A DNA stretch of 56,937 nucleotides from Candidatus Thorarchaeota archaeon (GCA_016839605.1 JAEOTX010000022.1:1-56937); one strand, 5' to 3'; shown: positions 35,249-44,472, counted from the first letter of the stretch. Numbers and translations: made by a program. Notes: generated by a model not told the origin, from the sequence alone.

Positions 35249-36013
35249 ATGCCAAGGTATGAGGTAGCAGTCGCCACTAGGAACCCAAAGGTCCGTTATC
35301 TTGCTGTTAACCTCCTGAAACGACTCGGTATTGGTTTTGCATTATGTGCCCCTGACGATAGAAGATGTGGCACATCAAAGGTTGTAATAACGACAGAATC
35401 AGAGGCCTCTCAATTCCAAGCAAATCATCTAGTGGTGGTAGATGAGGCCTTCAATGATGATACAACTGCAATAGAAATCATGATTGGCCTTTTCGACGTC
35501 AGAGACCCTTCGGTCATAGCCATTGGTATCGATCCAGGAATGAAATTCGGGTTGGCCCTCACAGCTGATGGCACCGCAATCTATACAACTACAGCATCCA
35601 CACCCTTTGCTGCTGTCAATCATACCCTCCACTGGATAGATATTGTCCAACAACACTTTCAGAACTCTATACTGGTACGTGTAGGAACTGGATCCCGATT
35701 ATATTCAGTACTCTACTTGCGTGGGATGAAGGACAGCACCACCCAAAGAATACAAATCGAGATGGTTGATGAACGACACACAACTAGAGTGGGTGAGTCA
35801 GACAAATCATCTGCAGCACTAATAGCCTCTCGAAAAGGTCGTCCGGTCGCCGACGAGGATCACTATCTCGAAGCAAAAGAAGGGTATGTTAAATCCTTGA
35901 AGCGACTTGTCAAAAAGATCACCGAAGGTAGACTATCCCTTACCTCTGCACAAGCATCCTCGGTTTTACAGAATGAGATACTTCTAGAAGAGATTCTGAG
36001 CGAGTTCGATTAA
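35249..36013 (+). CDS. RNase H-fold (RuvC/YqgF-like) protein, archaeal
   Basis: A 254-residue protein. At about residue 92 it has IAIGIDPGMKFGLALTADG, the first-strand motif of the RuvC/YqgF branch of the RNase H fold with a candidate catalytic Asp; acidic residues in EMVDERHTT and DEDHYLEAKEGY could complete the site. The N-terminal ~80 residues are a separate small domain. A nuclease role in repair fits radB and xpd on either side, but is inferred. Its stop overlaps the end of xpd by 4 bases. Confidence 0.65.
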   Translation: MPRYEVAVATRNPKVRYLAVNLLKRLGIGFALCAPDDRRCGTSKVVITTESEASQFQANHLVVVDEAFNDDTTAIEIMIGLFDVRDPSVIAIGIDPGMKFGLALTADGTAIYTTTASTPFAAVNHTLHWIDIVQQHFQNSILVRVGTGSRLYSVLYLRGMKDSTTQRIQIEMVDERHTTRVGESDKSSAALIASRKGRPVADEDHYLEAKEGYVKSLKRLVKKITEGRLSLTSAQASSVLQNEILLEEILSEFD

Positions 36014-37941
36014 TGATTCTCAAAGAAAGCATCTACCTGCTCAGCCGTGATGCTTGGGTTGTCCTGTATCACCTGTGTCACCTCTGCCAGCCAAGATGGA
36101 AGAAACCGTTTCAGATATGGTGATGCGAACCTCTGATCCAGAAGGACAATCGCTCCTTTGTCATCAAGTTTCCTAACCGGTCTTCCAGCAGCCTGAATTG
36201 CTCTTGTCATAGCAGGAAGAACGTAGGCATATTCTCTACCCTTGTTATCAAAGCGTCCATCATAATATCCTATCAGCGACTCCATACTTGGTGTTGGTCT
36301 TGCATACGGGACACCAACAACAATTGCACTCTCCATTGCTGGACCTGGAAAGTCACCACCCTCTGAGTTACGTCCGCCTTGAACCCCTAAGAGGACCGCC
36401 CCTCCCGTTTCTCCCCTATGTTTGAAATCTTCAATCATCTTGTCGTTTTCAGTACCCTTCATTCCTGGCTTTTCCTGAAACAACTTGACCTTCAACCGTT
36501 TTTCCAGACCCGCTTTCAACAGAGATTTACCAATGGAATAGCTAGTAGTGAAGATGCCAGTGTTGCCTGGGGTTGCATGAGCCACCGCCACACAGTGATT
36601 CACCATTCTCTTGAACATGTCATCATTCCTAGCTTGATAGGTGGTTTCAACACCATCTACTACCAGACACAACCGATTGCGAGTTGCGAATGGGCTGTGA
36701 TACACATCCGTAATTGCGTCTGGACCAAATCCCAACATCTCAGAATAGGCGTCAAGAGGCGATAAGGTTCCTGAAACAGCCACAGAGCTGTGTACGAGCC
36801 TCAAAATCGGACTTGTCACTGCGGTTGGGTCCAATGCAATTAGCTCGAGAGAAATCCTCTTACTTTCTCCTCTCCCTCGATTTGAAGCTAGTATAAACGA
36901 GTAATCATCACGTTCTATGTTGTTCAACCATCTTATCATGAAATCTGCTACTCTATGGATGAACGAACGTGGGAACTTTCCTGCCTTCAGCAGCCCCTTG
37001 CGTACATTAAGCCCAAAGGTTCTCATGTACCTCAAGACGTCAGTTTCAGGGTCCAACCCGGAGACCTGAAGGGCTAGGTCAAACAAAGCCTGTGGATTAA
37101 TTCCTTTCTCGTCAGTTTCTGTCATACCCACAGTTTGGTCCAATATACACTTGGCGAGCCCCCGTGAGAAATCCTTTGAAGTAGAATCATTGTACGTTGT
37201 TGCTTCTCGCATTGCCTGTCTGATTGCCCCGATTGTGAGAGAGTCACTTGCTGAGCTCAGAGCAGTAGAAGGAACGTTGTGTGCCTCATCTTGTACAAGG
37301 ACCATTTTCGACATGGGGGTCTCAAGCTCGGGCATGAATGCCTCCAAAATCCAAGGGTCGAAAACATAGAGATATGAAAGTGCTACCACGTCAACGACCT
37401 TTGCCAGTCGTTTGGCAAGCTCATAGGGGCAGATAGACCTACTCCTTCCAATCTTTACTATATCGGGCGCAGTTAGCACTGGACTTGGCATGTCTTCAAG
37501 CAAATCCTCTGGTGATCCTGCTACCCTGAGGTTTTCATAATAGACACACCGTCTTGTAGCCTTCAGCTGACCACATACTTCACTGATTGGCGCCACAAAG
37601 TCCGCGTTCTCAAGGACAAACTGGTTTATACACATGTGCCGCCGACCACGAAAAGAAACCCCGCTTACATCGTTCTTCTCTAGGATGACATCAAGTTCCT
37701 CTACAACACGGTCCAACTGCCTATGGGTCCTTGCACAATAGAGAATCTTACCGTTGGTCTCTCTAATCCAAGGAAGAACTCCGCTGAGCGTTGCGCATGT
37801 CTTGCCAAAACCATTTGGCGCTTCCGCACAGATATGAGTCCCACCCCTTACGGCATTCTCAATACCTGCCATCATCTCCTCTTGACCGGCTCGTGCGCTC
37901 GGATAAGGAAAGAAGTCGTGGTAATCATGTTTCTCAGTCAT
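36010..37941 (-). CDS. XPD/Rad3-type Fe-S helicase
   Basis: A 643-residue SF2 helicase of the Rad3/XPD group, 5'-to-3' unwinding in nucleotide-excision repair. Walker A is APNGFGKT (41-48), the DEAH box is VQDEAHN, and four cysteines in MCINQF, EVCGQL, RRCVYY and SICPYE form the [4Fe-4S] site. The end has QAAGRPVRK (motif VI). I chose the ATG at 37941 (HDYHDFFPYPSARAGQ is the family N terminus); a TATA-like CATAATAAAG about 20 bases above the alternative start at 37998 argues for the inner start. Confidence 0.93.
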   Translation of the reverse strand: MTEKHDYHDFFPYPSARAGQEEMMAGIENAVRGGTHICAEAPNGFGKTCATLSGVLPWIRETNGKILYCARTHRQLDRVVEELDVILEKNDVSGVSFRGRRHMCINQFVLENADFVAPISEVCGQLKATRRCVYYENLRVAGSPEDLLEDMPSPVLTAPDIVKIGRSRSICPYELAKRLAKVVDVVALSYLYVFDPWILEAFMPELETPMSKMVLVQDEAHNVPSTALSSASDSLTIGAIRQAMREATTYNDSTSKDFSRGLAKCILDQTVGMTETDEKGINPQALFDLALQVSGLDPETDVLRYMRTFGLNVRKGLLKAGKFPRSFIHRVADFMIRWLNNIERDDYSFILASNRGRGESKRISLELIALDPTAVTSPILRLVHSSVAVSGTLSPLDAYSEMLGFGPDAITDVYHSPFATRNRLCLVVDGVETTYQARNDDMFKRMVNHCVAVAHATPGNTGIFTTSYSIGKSLLKAGLEKRLKVKLFQEKPGMKGTENDKMIEDFKHRGETGGAVLLGVQGGRNSEGGDFPGPAMESAIVVGVPYARPTPSMESLIGYYDGRFDNKGREYAYVLPAMTRAIQAAGRPVRKLDDKGAIVLLDQRFASPYLKRFLPSWLAEVTQVIQDNPSITAEQVDAFFENH

Positions 37942-38014
37942 TGAGTTCTCACTATTGTGAAAGTGGTACCATTGATAACGCTGTTGCTCTACACTCATCC
38001 GTTACTGCTTTATT

Positions 38015-38392
38015 ATGGAACACACGTTAAGTAGCAGGGTGTCAAGGATGGAGTTCGATGACATCAGGCAGTTTGAGTCTGATACCAGCCAAGGTAAGAT
38101 TAGGTTTCGAATAATGGACCTCGATAATGGCACACTTGTACTAATATCTGGTTCCGATAAGTTTCGACTTGGTCTGTCAGCAGTGGCAATCCCACCCGGA
38201 CAAGGGAGGTCAGAACCAACATCAACCGGGCTGTTCTCTGCTGGTCTGGATGCAGCACTCGTCCGAACCCTTGCCGAGAGAGTGTCTGCATGGATTAACC
38301 AGTCATGCATGGTTGTTGTGGCTGTGAGCGCACTGAATCAGGCATTAATGATGGAGCTGATGACTATTCTAAAGAACCATCTTCTGACTTGA
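38015..38392 (+). CDS. Candidate PAC3/PSMG3-like proteasome assembly chaperone
   Basis: A 125-residue protein with alternating strands and one helix: TLVLISGSDKFRLGLSAVAI, then a loop, then a helix ALVRTLAERVSAWINQSC and a strand MVVVAVSALN. This order and spacing resemble human PSMG3 (PAC3), which has LVLVTQFGKMGTLVSL, a similar helix and VLLAVAV. PAC3-type proteins help assemble 20S proteasome alpha rings. The resemblance is by eye only and could be an unrelated DUF. An ATG at 38048 could be the true start. It overlaps the next minus-strand gene by 29 bases at the 3' end. Confidence 0.5.
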   Translation: MEHTLSSRVSRMEFDDIRQFESDTSQGKIRFRIMDLDNGTLVLISGSDKFRLGLSAVAIPPGQGRSEPTSTGLFSAGLDAALVRTLAERVSAWINQSCMVVVAVSALNQALMMELMTILKNHLLT

Positions 38393-38591
38393 TGTGTTCA
38401 ATCACCTCTCGAACCCAACTCCCTAAACCATCAACAGCATACACATGATCAAGGTATGAGGTCCAGTCTATGTCCAATGCATGAATCCAAACCTCATAGG
38501 CCTCACGGAGATTCTTGTGAGCATGCTGATGATATTGGCACAATGAGTCGTTTTCATGACTTGGACGGCTACATATCGGACACTCACTCAT
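38364..38591 (-). CDS. Small zinc-finger protein downstream of topA
   Basis: A 75-residue protein beginning SECPICSRPSHENDSLCQYH, a CxxC...CxxH zinc site, followed by an amphipathic helical region (NLREAYEVWIHALDI). Its start overlaps the topA stop by 8 bases (ATGAGTGA), so it is translationally coupled to topoisomerase I. The family is unknown to me; similar short zinc proteins accompany topA in some archaea, but I have not confirmed this. Confidence 0.6.
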   Translation of the reverse strand: MSECPICSRPSHENDSLCQYHQHAHKNLREAYEVWIHALDIDWTSYLDHVYAVDGLGSWVREVIEHIKSEDGSLE

Positions 38592-40716
38592 CGGAAGAGC
38601 CCTCCTGCCTTGCTTGACTGGCTTTCTCTCGTTTCTTCTCCAGAGCCTTCAAATCTTCCTGTCTGCCAGGACACTTAGTCCAGTTCACACATGTTTCCCA
38701 TGCTCTTCTTCCAGAGATGACCTTGATCATATGATGCCCACAATAGGGACACTGCTTGTCTAGAGGTGCTATGGTTCCCCTCTGTGGCAGTGGGAATGTC
38801 TGATCACACCCACCCTCCTTGTATTCTGAACACCCCACGAACCGTTTTCCTGTTTTCGGCGAGCGAATTATGAGAAGATTCCCGACACCACACTTGGGAC
38901 ACAATCCTACCTCCTCTTTTTCCTTCCAGTAGCGTTGAAGTCCACTGACGAGGGTCTGACCTATGTCTTCCTCCTGTGTTTGAAAATGCTTGAGGAGTTC
39001 GAGTAGGTCTTCTTTGGCATGTGTTAACACCTGGTCTCTATCAAGCCGTCCCTCTAGAATGCCCTGCATCTCTTCCTCCAGTTGACGTGTGAAATCCGCG
39101 GATAGGATCTTTGCTACATATTGACGCAGGGTCTCATGCAGAGCATAGCCAAGAGTGGACAGCTCGAATCTATTCCCAAGTGTGTAACCCCTCGATCTCA
39201 CCGAGTCAACGATTGATGCTCTTGTGGCCTTTGTTCCTAGGCCCTCTTTCTCAAGGATTTTGAGCAGGCTCGATGGATTAAACCGTGGAGGTGGAGATGT
39301 AAATCTCCCATCCTCATTCACCGCCTCAAGTTCGATAACATCACCCTTACTCAAGGGGGGAAGGAGTCTCTCGTTAAGAGTCACATATGGATCATAGTAG
39401 TCCATCCAGCCACGTTTGAGGACCTTGAGACCTCTGAGATAGAAGAGATGTTCATTGTACTTGACATCGGCCCTTATACTCTCCTTGATGGAATTCTTAC
39501 CAAAAAGCGCAAAGAATCGGCGCACTATGAGGTCATATATTTTCGACTCACTTGGTGTCAGCCTCTTGGACGCTTTAGTTCCAGTAGGATGTATAGCTGG
39601 ATGTGCAGCATCATCCTTCTTGCCCTGAAATGGGGTAAGACTACCACCAGCCAGAACCTGCTTCGCGAGGCTGCTATACTTTCTGTATGAAGCCAGTCCG
39701 TTCAATATCTCCCTCACGTTGATACTGGGAGGTATTTTCTGACTCCCTGTTCTTGGGTACGAGATGAGCGCTTCCAGATACAGCTTCTGGGCTATTGCTA
39801 GAGTCCTACTTGGCTTGAAGCCGAAGTGCCTGTAGCTCTCTGATTGTAGGGCACTCAGATTGAATGGAGCTGGTGGTGTCTGGAAATTCTTCTTGCTTCT
39901 CAAGTCATCAACAATAGCAGTCTTCCCCTTGAGATCTTGTACAATATCAAGGGCCTGAGTCTTCACTGCTATCCGTTTCTTGGAATATTCAAGTTCCAAT
40001 TCATGGCTGTTATGACTACCAGTGGCGAGAATGACCCAATAAGGCGTTGGTACAAAGACATTGATTGCTTGGTCTCGATCTGCCACAAGTGCCAATGTCG
40101 GTCCCTGTACTCTCCCTGTAGAAACGATCTTGAACCAACCAGATGCAGTCTTTATTGCCAAGGTGAGAGCCCTGGTCAGGTTGATGCCATACAGCCAGTC
40201 CACTTCATGTCGTGCCTGTCCAGCTTCAATCATCGGAAAGTCAAGACCGGAAGCCAAATTATCATACGCAGCATTCAGCTCGGCTTTTGTCAGAGTGGAG
40301 AAGATCATTCTCTTTGCTTCTTTGACCTCAGCACCACACGCATACAGTAATGTAAGATAACCAATGAGACTTCCTTCGATGTCTAAGTCAGTAGCAACCA
40401 CGAAATGATCAATGTCTTTTGATATGCTCTTAATCACACGAATAATGGGTTTGGTGGCTGTCGCTTTCTTGTCAACCTCATACCTCGGCACCCATTCCGT
40501 GGATAATCTGGGATATTTCCACCCCTTCTCCGTCTGACGAAGCTCGAAAAGATGCCCAAGAGCGTAGACCACTAAGAGCGTGTCACCACCTCTTCTGCAC
40601 TCGTAGTATGAGGCGCCTCTTTTTTTGACCTCATTTGGAGATCCAGTTTCATCTAGTGCCTGAGCTATCCGTTTTGCAGCAGTTGGCTTTTCAGATATAA
40701 TCAGAACTTTTGACAG
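38584..40716 (-). CDS. topA: DNA topoisomerase I (type IA), apparent CTG start
   Basis: Relaxes negatively supercoiled DNA by single-strand passage. The full 710-residue frame begins with a TOPRIM domain (SKVLIISEKPTAAKRIAQAL) that runs upstream of any ATG or GTG; the acidic motif DLDIEG is at 110-115 and the nucleophile Tyr in ISYPRTGS is about residue 320. The C terminus has two zinc ribbons (CPKCG, CSEYKEGGC; CPYCG, CVNWTKC). The frame is closed by TGA just upstream, and the only plausible start is CTG 40716, eight bases after GAGG. The first standard start (GTG 40572) would remove half of TOPRIM. Confidence 0.93.
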   Translation of the reverse strand: MSKVLIISEKPTAAKRIAQALDETGSPNEVKKRGASYYECRRGGDTLLVVYALGHLFELRQTEKGWKYPRLSTEWVPRYEVDKKATATKPIIRVIKSISKDIDHFVVATDLDIEGSLIGYLTLLYACGAEVKEAKRMIFSTLTKAELNAAYDNLASGLDFPMIEAGQARHEVDWLYGINLTRALTLAIKTASGWFKIVSTGRVQGPTLALVADRDQAINVFVPTPYWVILATGSHNSHELELEYSKKRIAVKTQALDIVQDLKGKTAIVDDLRSKKNFQTPPAPFNLSALQSESYRHFGFKPSRTLAIAQKLYLEALISYPRTGSQKIPPSINVREILNGLASYRKYSSLAKQVLAGGSLTPFQGKKDDAAHPAIHPTGTKASKRLTPSESKIYDLIVRRFFALFGKNSIKESIRADVKYNEHLFYLRGLKVLKRGWMDYYDPYVTLNERLLPPLSKGDVIELEAVNEDGRFTSPPPRFNPSSLLKILEKEGLGTKATRASIVDSVRSRGYTLGNRFELSTLGYALHETLRQYVAKILSADFTRQLEEEMQGILEGRLDRDQVLTHAKEDLLELLKHFQTQEEDIGQTLVSGLQRYWKEKEEVGLCPKCGVGNLLIIRSPKTGKRFVGCSEYKEGGCDQTFPLPQRGTIAPLDKQCPYCGHHMIKVISGRRAWETCVNWTKCPGRQEDLKALEKKREKASQARQEGSSDE

Positions 40717-40808
40717 ATATCTCGCCTCACGTTGGTGTGGTACAGCTTTTCATCCCACGATAGTCTTAAAAGCAGACTGCCAAACGAAACCGCTCAAGGT
40801 GTGCTGAC

Positions 40809-41225
40809 TTGCCCTGGTGGCCAAACTTTATCATCAAACCAAGAGTACGACTCACAAGACCAAGGTTTGGGATGCCTTCAAGGCCCCCGGACATCATTGT
40901 GTTTGGAGCCGTCTTCATAGCAATTCTATTCGTTCTAGGTGGAAACATCTTCACGCTGATTAGAACACCACCCGCGATTGCAGGCAATCCCGCAGGCGGC
41001 GCGCCAATTCTTATTGCACCAGGGATTGATGTTCAACTTGGAATGGAGGGAATCGTCGCATCAGTTGTAGTCATGATTGGAGTTATGGGATTGGGTCTCA
41101 TGTACTACGCCTCTAAGTACGTCTTTCAGCCTGGTTATGCCACGCGTCTACTCATAATGGGAATGATTCTTGCCGGTGTTGCTTTCCTAGTCTTTAGTTA
41201 CATGTTCACCCTCAAGATAGGATAA
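40809..41225 (+). CDS. OST3/OST6/OSTC-like oligosaccharyltransferase subunit
   Basis: A 138-residue membrane protein with three helices (about 28-50, 80-101 and 112-132). The pattern RPRFGMPSRPPDI, GGNIFTLIRTPPAIAG, GMEGIVASVVVMIGVMGLG and ATRLLIMGMILAGVAFLVF follows human OSTC (DC2) closely (WLHMPSAMTV, GGIIYDVIVEPPSVG, MEGLASSFLFTMGGLG, NRFLLLFIG). It lacks the thioredoxin domain of full OST3/6. It would support N-glycosylation with the STT3 gene 3.8 kb away. The TTG start is seven bases after AAGGTG. Confidence 0.75.
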   Translation: MPWWPNFIIKPRVRLTRPRFGMPSRPPDIIVFGAVFIAILFVLGGNIFTLIRTPPAIAGNPAGGAPILIAPGIDVQLGMEGIVASVVVMIGVMGLGLMYYASKYVFQPGYATRLLIMGMILAGVAFLVFSYMFTLKIG

Positions 41226-41246
41226 CGGTCAATTCGTGCATTCTCA

Positions 41247-41969
41247 CTATTCCAATATAGTGATGTTTAGATCGACACGAGACATCAGGTCTGAGATCAG
41301 TTCGTTTGCTATCTCTAGCTTCGTCCTCTTCCTTTCGTCTGCTATATAGCTAGATCTATGACCTGGTTTAGACCATCGACCAACCTCGTCCCCAAAGTCC
41401 ATTCCTGCCAAAATCACACTAGCTGGATTATAATGGGAAACAAGGTAACATGCTCTGTCACCATCTGTGAAACCGCCCCAGAGAGAAACGCGTTCTGTTG
41501 GCTCTACTTGGGTGCTTCCAAGAACGATATCAAGCGAAGGAACAAACTCACGTACCTTGTCCATATTATCTCCATGTGCATGTACTACTGGTATCGCTCC
41601 CCTGCGTATAACTTCCCTTAGGTCATCTGGATCCCCGTCGAGATCTGTCACGAGAATGTCACAGACGTAGTCGAACTCAAGTAAAGCTGATGCGGCACCA
41701 TCGGAGGCCACATATACTACGTCTATGAGCCCCCATGATGGAATTATCCTCTTGAGATGGTGCTCTAACGAGGGTCCTGCACCACAGACAACAACAACTT
41801 TGTCCTTAATCATTCTCTCAAGCTTCTCAAGAACTGAATCTGAGGGTTTGTTTTCAAGAAGAGAGTCTAGGAGCAAAGTGGCATTGCGGTCTGCCTCAGA
41901 ATCAAGATTCAGCCTGCTAACAATTCGATTATACTGAGGCTCCCATTCCTTCCATTCCACACTCTTCAC
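41247..41969 (-). CDS. mptE: 6-Hydroxymethylpterin diphosphokinase MptE-like (DUF115)
   Basis: A 240-residue protein of the archaeal DUF115 type that replaces FolK in pterin-cofactor synthesis, making 6-hydroxymethyl-dihydropterin diphosphate. Motifs are VVVCGAGPSLEHHLKRI, YVASDGAASALL, DILVTDLDGDPDDLREV and VHAHGDNMDKV. It overlaps the dihydropteroate synthase stop (GTGA), so the pair makes consecutive steps to folate or methanopterin. The start is a GTG. Confidence 0.9.
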   Translation of the reverse strand: MKSVEWKEWEPQYNRIVSRLNLDSEADRNATLLLDSLLENKPSDSVLEKLERMIKDKVVVVCGAGPSLEHHLKRIIPSWGLIDVVYVASDGAASALLEFDYVCDILVTDLDGDPDDLREVIRRGAIPVVHAHGDNMDKVREFVPSLDIVLGSTQVEPTERVSLWGGFTDGDRACYLVSHYNPASVILAGMDFGDEVGRWSKPGHRSSYIADERKRTKLEIANELISDLMSRVDLNITILE

Positions 41970-43180
41970 CCAAGTCGTTTCTTTCGCTTGTCCATCAAAT
42001 TCCTCATAGTCCTAGCAACCTTAGGAAGTCCAAAGTAATCCATCCTCAATAGCTTGTCAATGAATCTCTCGAGCTGAAGAGGAGTCCCCATCACCAGCAC
42101 ATCCGTCTTCTTTACCTTGGAATCAATTGCATCTGTATGATAAGCTGCATCGCCACCTAGAGCAAGCATCTCCTGCTTGATTATCAATGCAGCAGGAGTC
42201 TCAATGTTTCTGAGAAGGAAACTGAGGGTGACTGCTTTTCTGGATAGAGCCCGTTTTATGTCAGCACCTGTTCCAATCTTTTCAATGATGATTTCTGCAG
42301 CTCGCTCGTCTATGATGCTAAGAAGGTCTACATCTTGTTCGGTTTTTCTTCTCCAGTTTCCCAATCTATCCCCAATAGCGGCAGCCTCTCTCGCTTCAAT
42401 CACATCATGAGCCCGTATTATGCTTGCACCTCTCGCGACAACCACTGAAGTGGCTGCAATGGTCCCTGTGAGCCGATCACTTGGATTTGGCTGGTCAAGT
42501 AGGTTTCCAATAAATGCCTTCCTCGAAACCCCTACAAGAACAGGATGCCCCCACATGGTAAATCGTTGTAGATGTCGAATCAATGCAAAGTCGATTTCTG
42601 GAGGCTTTCCAAATCCAATACCGGGGTCTACTATCATTCGGTCTTTGGCAATCCCTGCCGTGTGGGCGATATTTAGGCTCTTGGCTAGTGCCCCTATAGA
42701 CTGCTGGATACTCTTGCATGGTTTCCTACAAAGCGACATCAGTACAACAGGTACATCTCTATTGGATACTAATTCTGCCATCTCTGAGTCATTCTGTAGA
42801 CCTGAGATATCATTAACGAGCGCTGCCCCTAGATCAAGAGCGAATTCTGCCACTATAGAGGATGTAGTATCGATAGAAATAGGAACGCTAGCAGTTTGCA
42901 TAATGATTTCCAGACCTGCTTTAACCCTCTGAAGTTCTTTCTCAACAGATACCTGTTGAGTATTGTAGATTCCCTCAGGAGCTGTTGAAGCTCCGCCAAC
43001 ATCAATTATGTCTACACCATCTTTCTCCATCTGCTGTACTTTTTTGCTCACACTCTCCTCATCAACCACAACAGACTCTGAATAGAAGGACTCTGATGAG
43101 AGGTTGACGACTCCCATTACCCGAGTTGGATAATCTGCTCCGATCTCGATATTCCCGACTTTGACTGTATAGGGAGTCAT
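41966..43180 (-). CDS. folP: Dihydropteroate synthase, long archaeal form
   Basis: A 404-residue enzyme joining the pterin diphosphate to p-aminobenzoate or a related amine. The TIM barrel shows VMGVVNLSSESFYSES, DVGGASTAPEG, VNDISGLQND, DPGIGFGKPPE and VGVSRKAFIG. Bacterial FolP has about 280 residues; the extra ~120 C-terminal residues form an archaeal-type additional domain. The start follows GAGGTAG. It is upstream of mptE in an operon and divergent from gcvT. Confidence 0.92.
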   Translation of the reverse strand: MTPYTVKVGNIEIGADYPTRVMGVVNLSSESFYSESVVVDEESVSKKVQQMEKDGVDIIDVGGASTAPEGIYNTQQVSVEKELQRVKAGLEIIMQTASVPISIDTTSSIVAEFALDLGAALVNDISGLQNDSEMAELVSNRDVPVVLMSLCRKPCKSIQQSIGALAKSLNIAHTAGIAKDRMIVDPGIGFGKPPEIDFALIRHLQRFTMWGHPVLVGVSRKAFIGNLLDQPNPSDRLTGTIAATSVVVARGASIIRAHDVIEAREAAAIGDRLGNWRRKTEQDVDLLSIIDERAAEIIIEKIGTGADIKRALSRKAVTLSFLLRNIETPAALIIKQEMLALGGDAAYHTDAIDSKVKKTDVLVMGTPLQLERFIDKLLRMDYFGLPKVARTMRNLMDKRKKRLG

Positions 43181-43269
43181 TCTGAACTACCTCGTTCGTG
43201 GGTATAGAGGAAAGGAAATAAAACCTAGTGGATTCGCCCCAGACATCGCGAAACCCATGGTGAGATGCA

Positions 43270-44415
43270 ATGAATGACAAGCTTCAACGTACACACCTCT
43301 ATGATTGGCATGCAAAGAATGGTGATTTAGTCCCTTTCTCAGGATGGGAGATGCCAGTCCGCTATACCGACATCCGTGAGGAGCACATGGCTGTGAGGGA
43401 CTCTGTTGGAATCTTTGACACATCTCATATGTTTCGCTTCGTCATCAAGGGCTCACAGGCTCTAGAGTTTCTTCAGACGATGACCTCCAATAATGTCAGG
43501 AAACTAAAGGTGAATGGCGGCCAATACACGACTTGCCTAAATGAAAACGGTGGTATTCGTGACGATCTCATGCTCTACCGAGTCGAGGAGCAGGAGTATA
43601 TCTGGGTCACCAACGCAGACAATGGGCCTAAGATTAGCGCTCACCTCAACCAGCACGCCAAGAATTTTGACGTAGAAATAACCGACAGGACAAGAAACAT
43701 CGCAATGATTGCCGTACAAGGTCCCAAGGCAATGACATTATTGAGTAAAATCGCCGGACGTGACCTGAGTGAATATGGAAGGTTCACAAGCAATCTTGTA
43801 GACCTTGGTGGTTATAGCTCCTACCTTTGCCGTACAGGGTATACAGGAGAAGACGGTGCAGAGATTCTGCTGCTTGACACGCCCTTCAACAATGAGGGGA
43901 AGGATAAAGCTACCGCCTTCTGGGAGCTGCTTCTCAATCAGGGAGAAGAGTTTGGAATCAAACCCTGTGGTCTTGGAGCTCGGGACTCAACACGTCTGGA
44001 GGCAGGCTTGGTACTTTATGGAAATGACATTGACGAGGAAACCTCACCGCTAGAGGCTAGGATTCGCTATGCAGTCAAGTTTAAGGTCGATCCTCACTAC
44101 ATCGGTTATGATGAGCTCAAGCGACAGAAGGAAGAGGGGGTTGACAAGACTAGAATTGGGCTAGTCATGATTGACCGTGGTGTACCCAGGAAAGACTACG
44201 ACATACTGCTTAGGGGTGAGACCATTGGTAAGGTTTCTAGTGGAGTCATGTCGCCTATTCTTCGGAGCGGAATTGGCTTAGCCTATGTAAAGCCTGGTGT
44301 CGTAGAAGAGGGTGACACAATTGAAATCGACATCAAGAGAAGGCTCAGAAAAGCCAGAGTGACAAAGTGGCCCTTTTATGATTCTGAGAAATACGGTTCA
44401 ACCCGGTCATCATGA
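43270..44415 (+). CDS. gcvT: Glycine cleavage system T protein (aminomethyltransferase)
   Basis: A 381-residue enzyme that moves the methylene group from lipoyl-bound aminomethyl to tetrahydrofolate. Motifs are PFSGWEMPVRYTDIREEHMA, RDSVGIFDTSHM, GVQGPKAMTLL-type GYTGEDGAEILL, ARDSTRLEAGL and the C-terminal barrel ending KWPFYDSEKYGS. The ATG follows GGTGAG. gcvH follows; gcvP is not in the window. Confidence 0.93.
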   Translation: MNDKLQRTHLYDWHAKNGDLVPFSGWEMPVRYTDIREEHMAVRDSVGIFDTSHMFRFVIKGSQALEFLQTMTSNNVRKLKVNGGQYTTCLNENGGIRDDLMLYRVEEQEYIWVTNADNGPKISAHLNQHAKNFDVEITDRTRNIAMIAVQGPKAMTLLSKIAGRDLSEYGRFTSNLVDLGGYSSYLCRTGYTGEDGAEILLLDTPFNNEGKDKATAFWELLLNQGEEFGIKPCGLGARDSTRLEAGLVLYGNDIDEETSPLEARIRYAVKFKVDPHYIGYDELKRQKEEGVDKTRIGLVMIDRGVPRKDYDILLRGETIGKVSSGVMSPILRSGIGLAYVKPGVVEEGDTIEIDIKRRLRKARVTKWPFYDSEKYGSTRSS

Positions 44416-44472
44416 TTAGCCGTTTGATTTAAAGGTAGCATGACACACTCCGGGAACCAACGGTGGACCATC

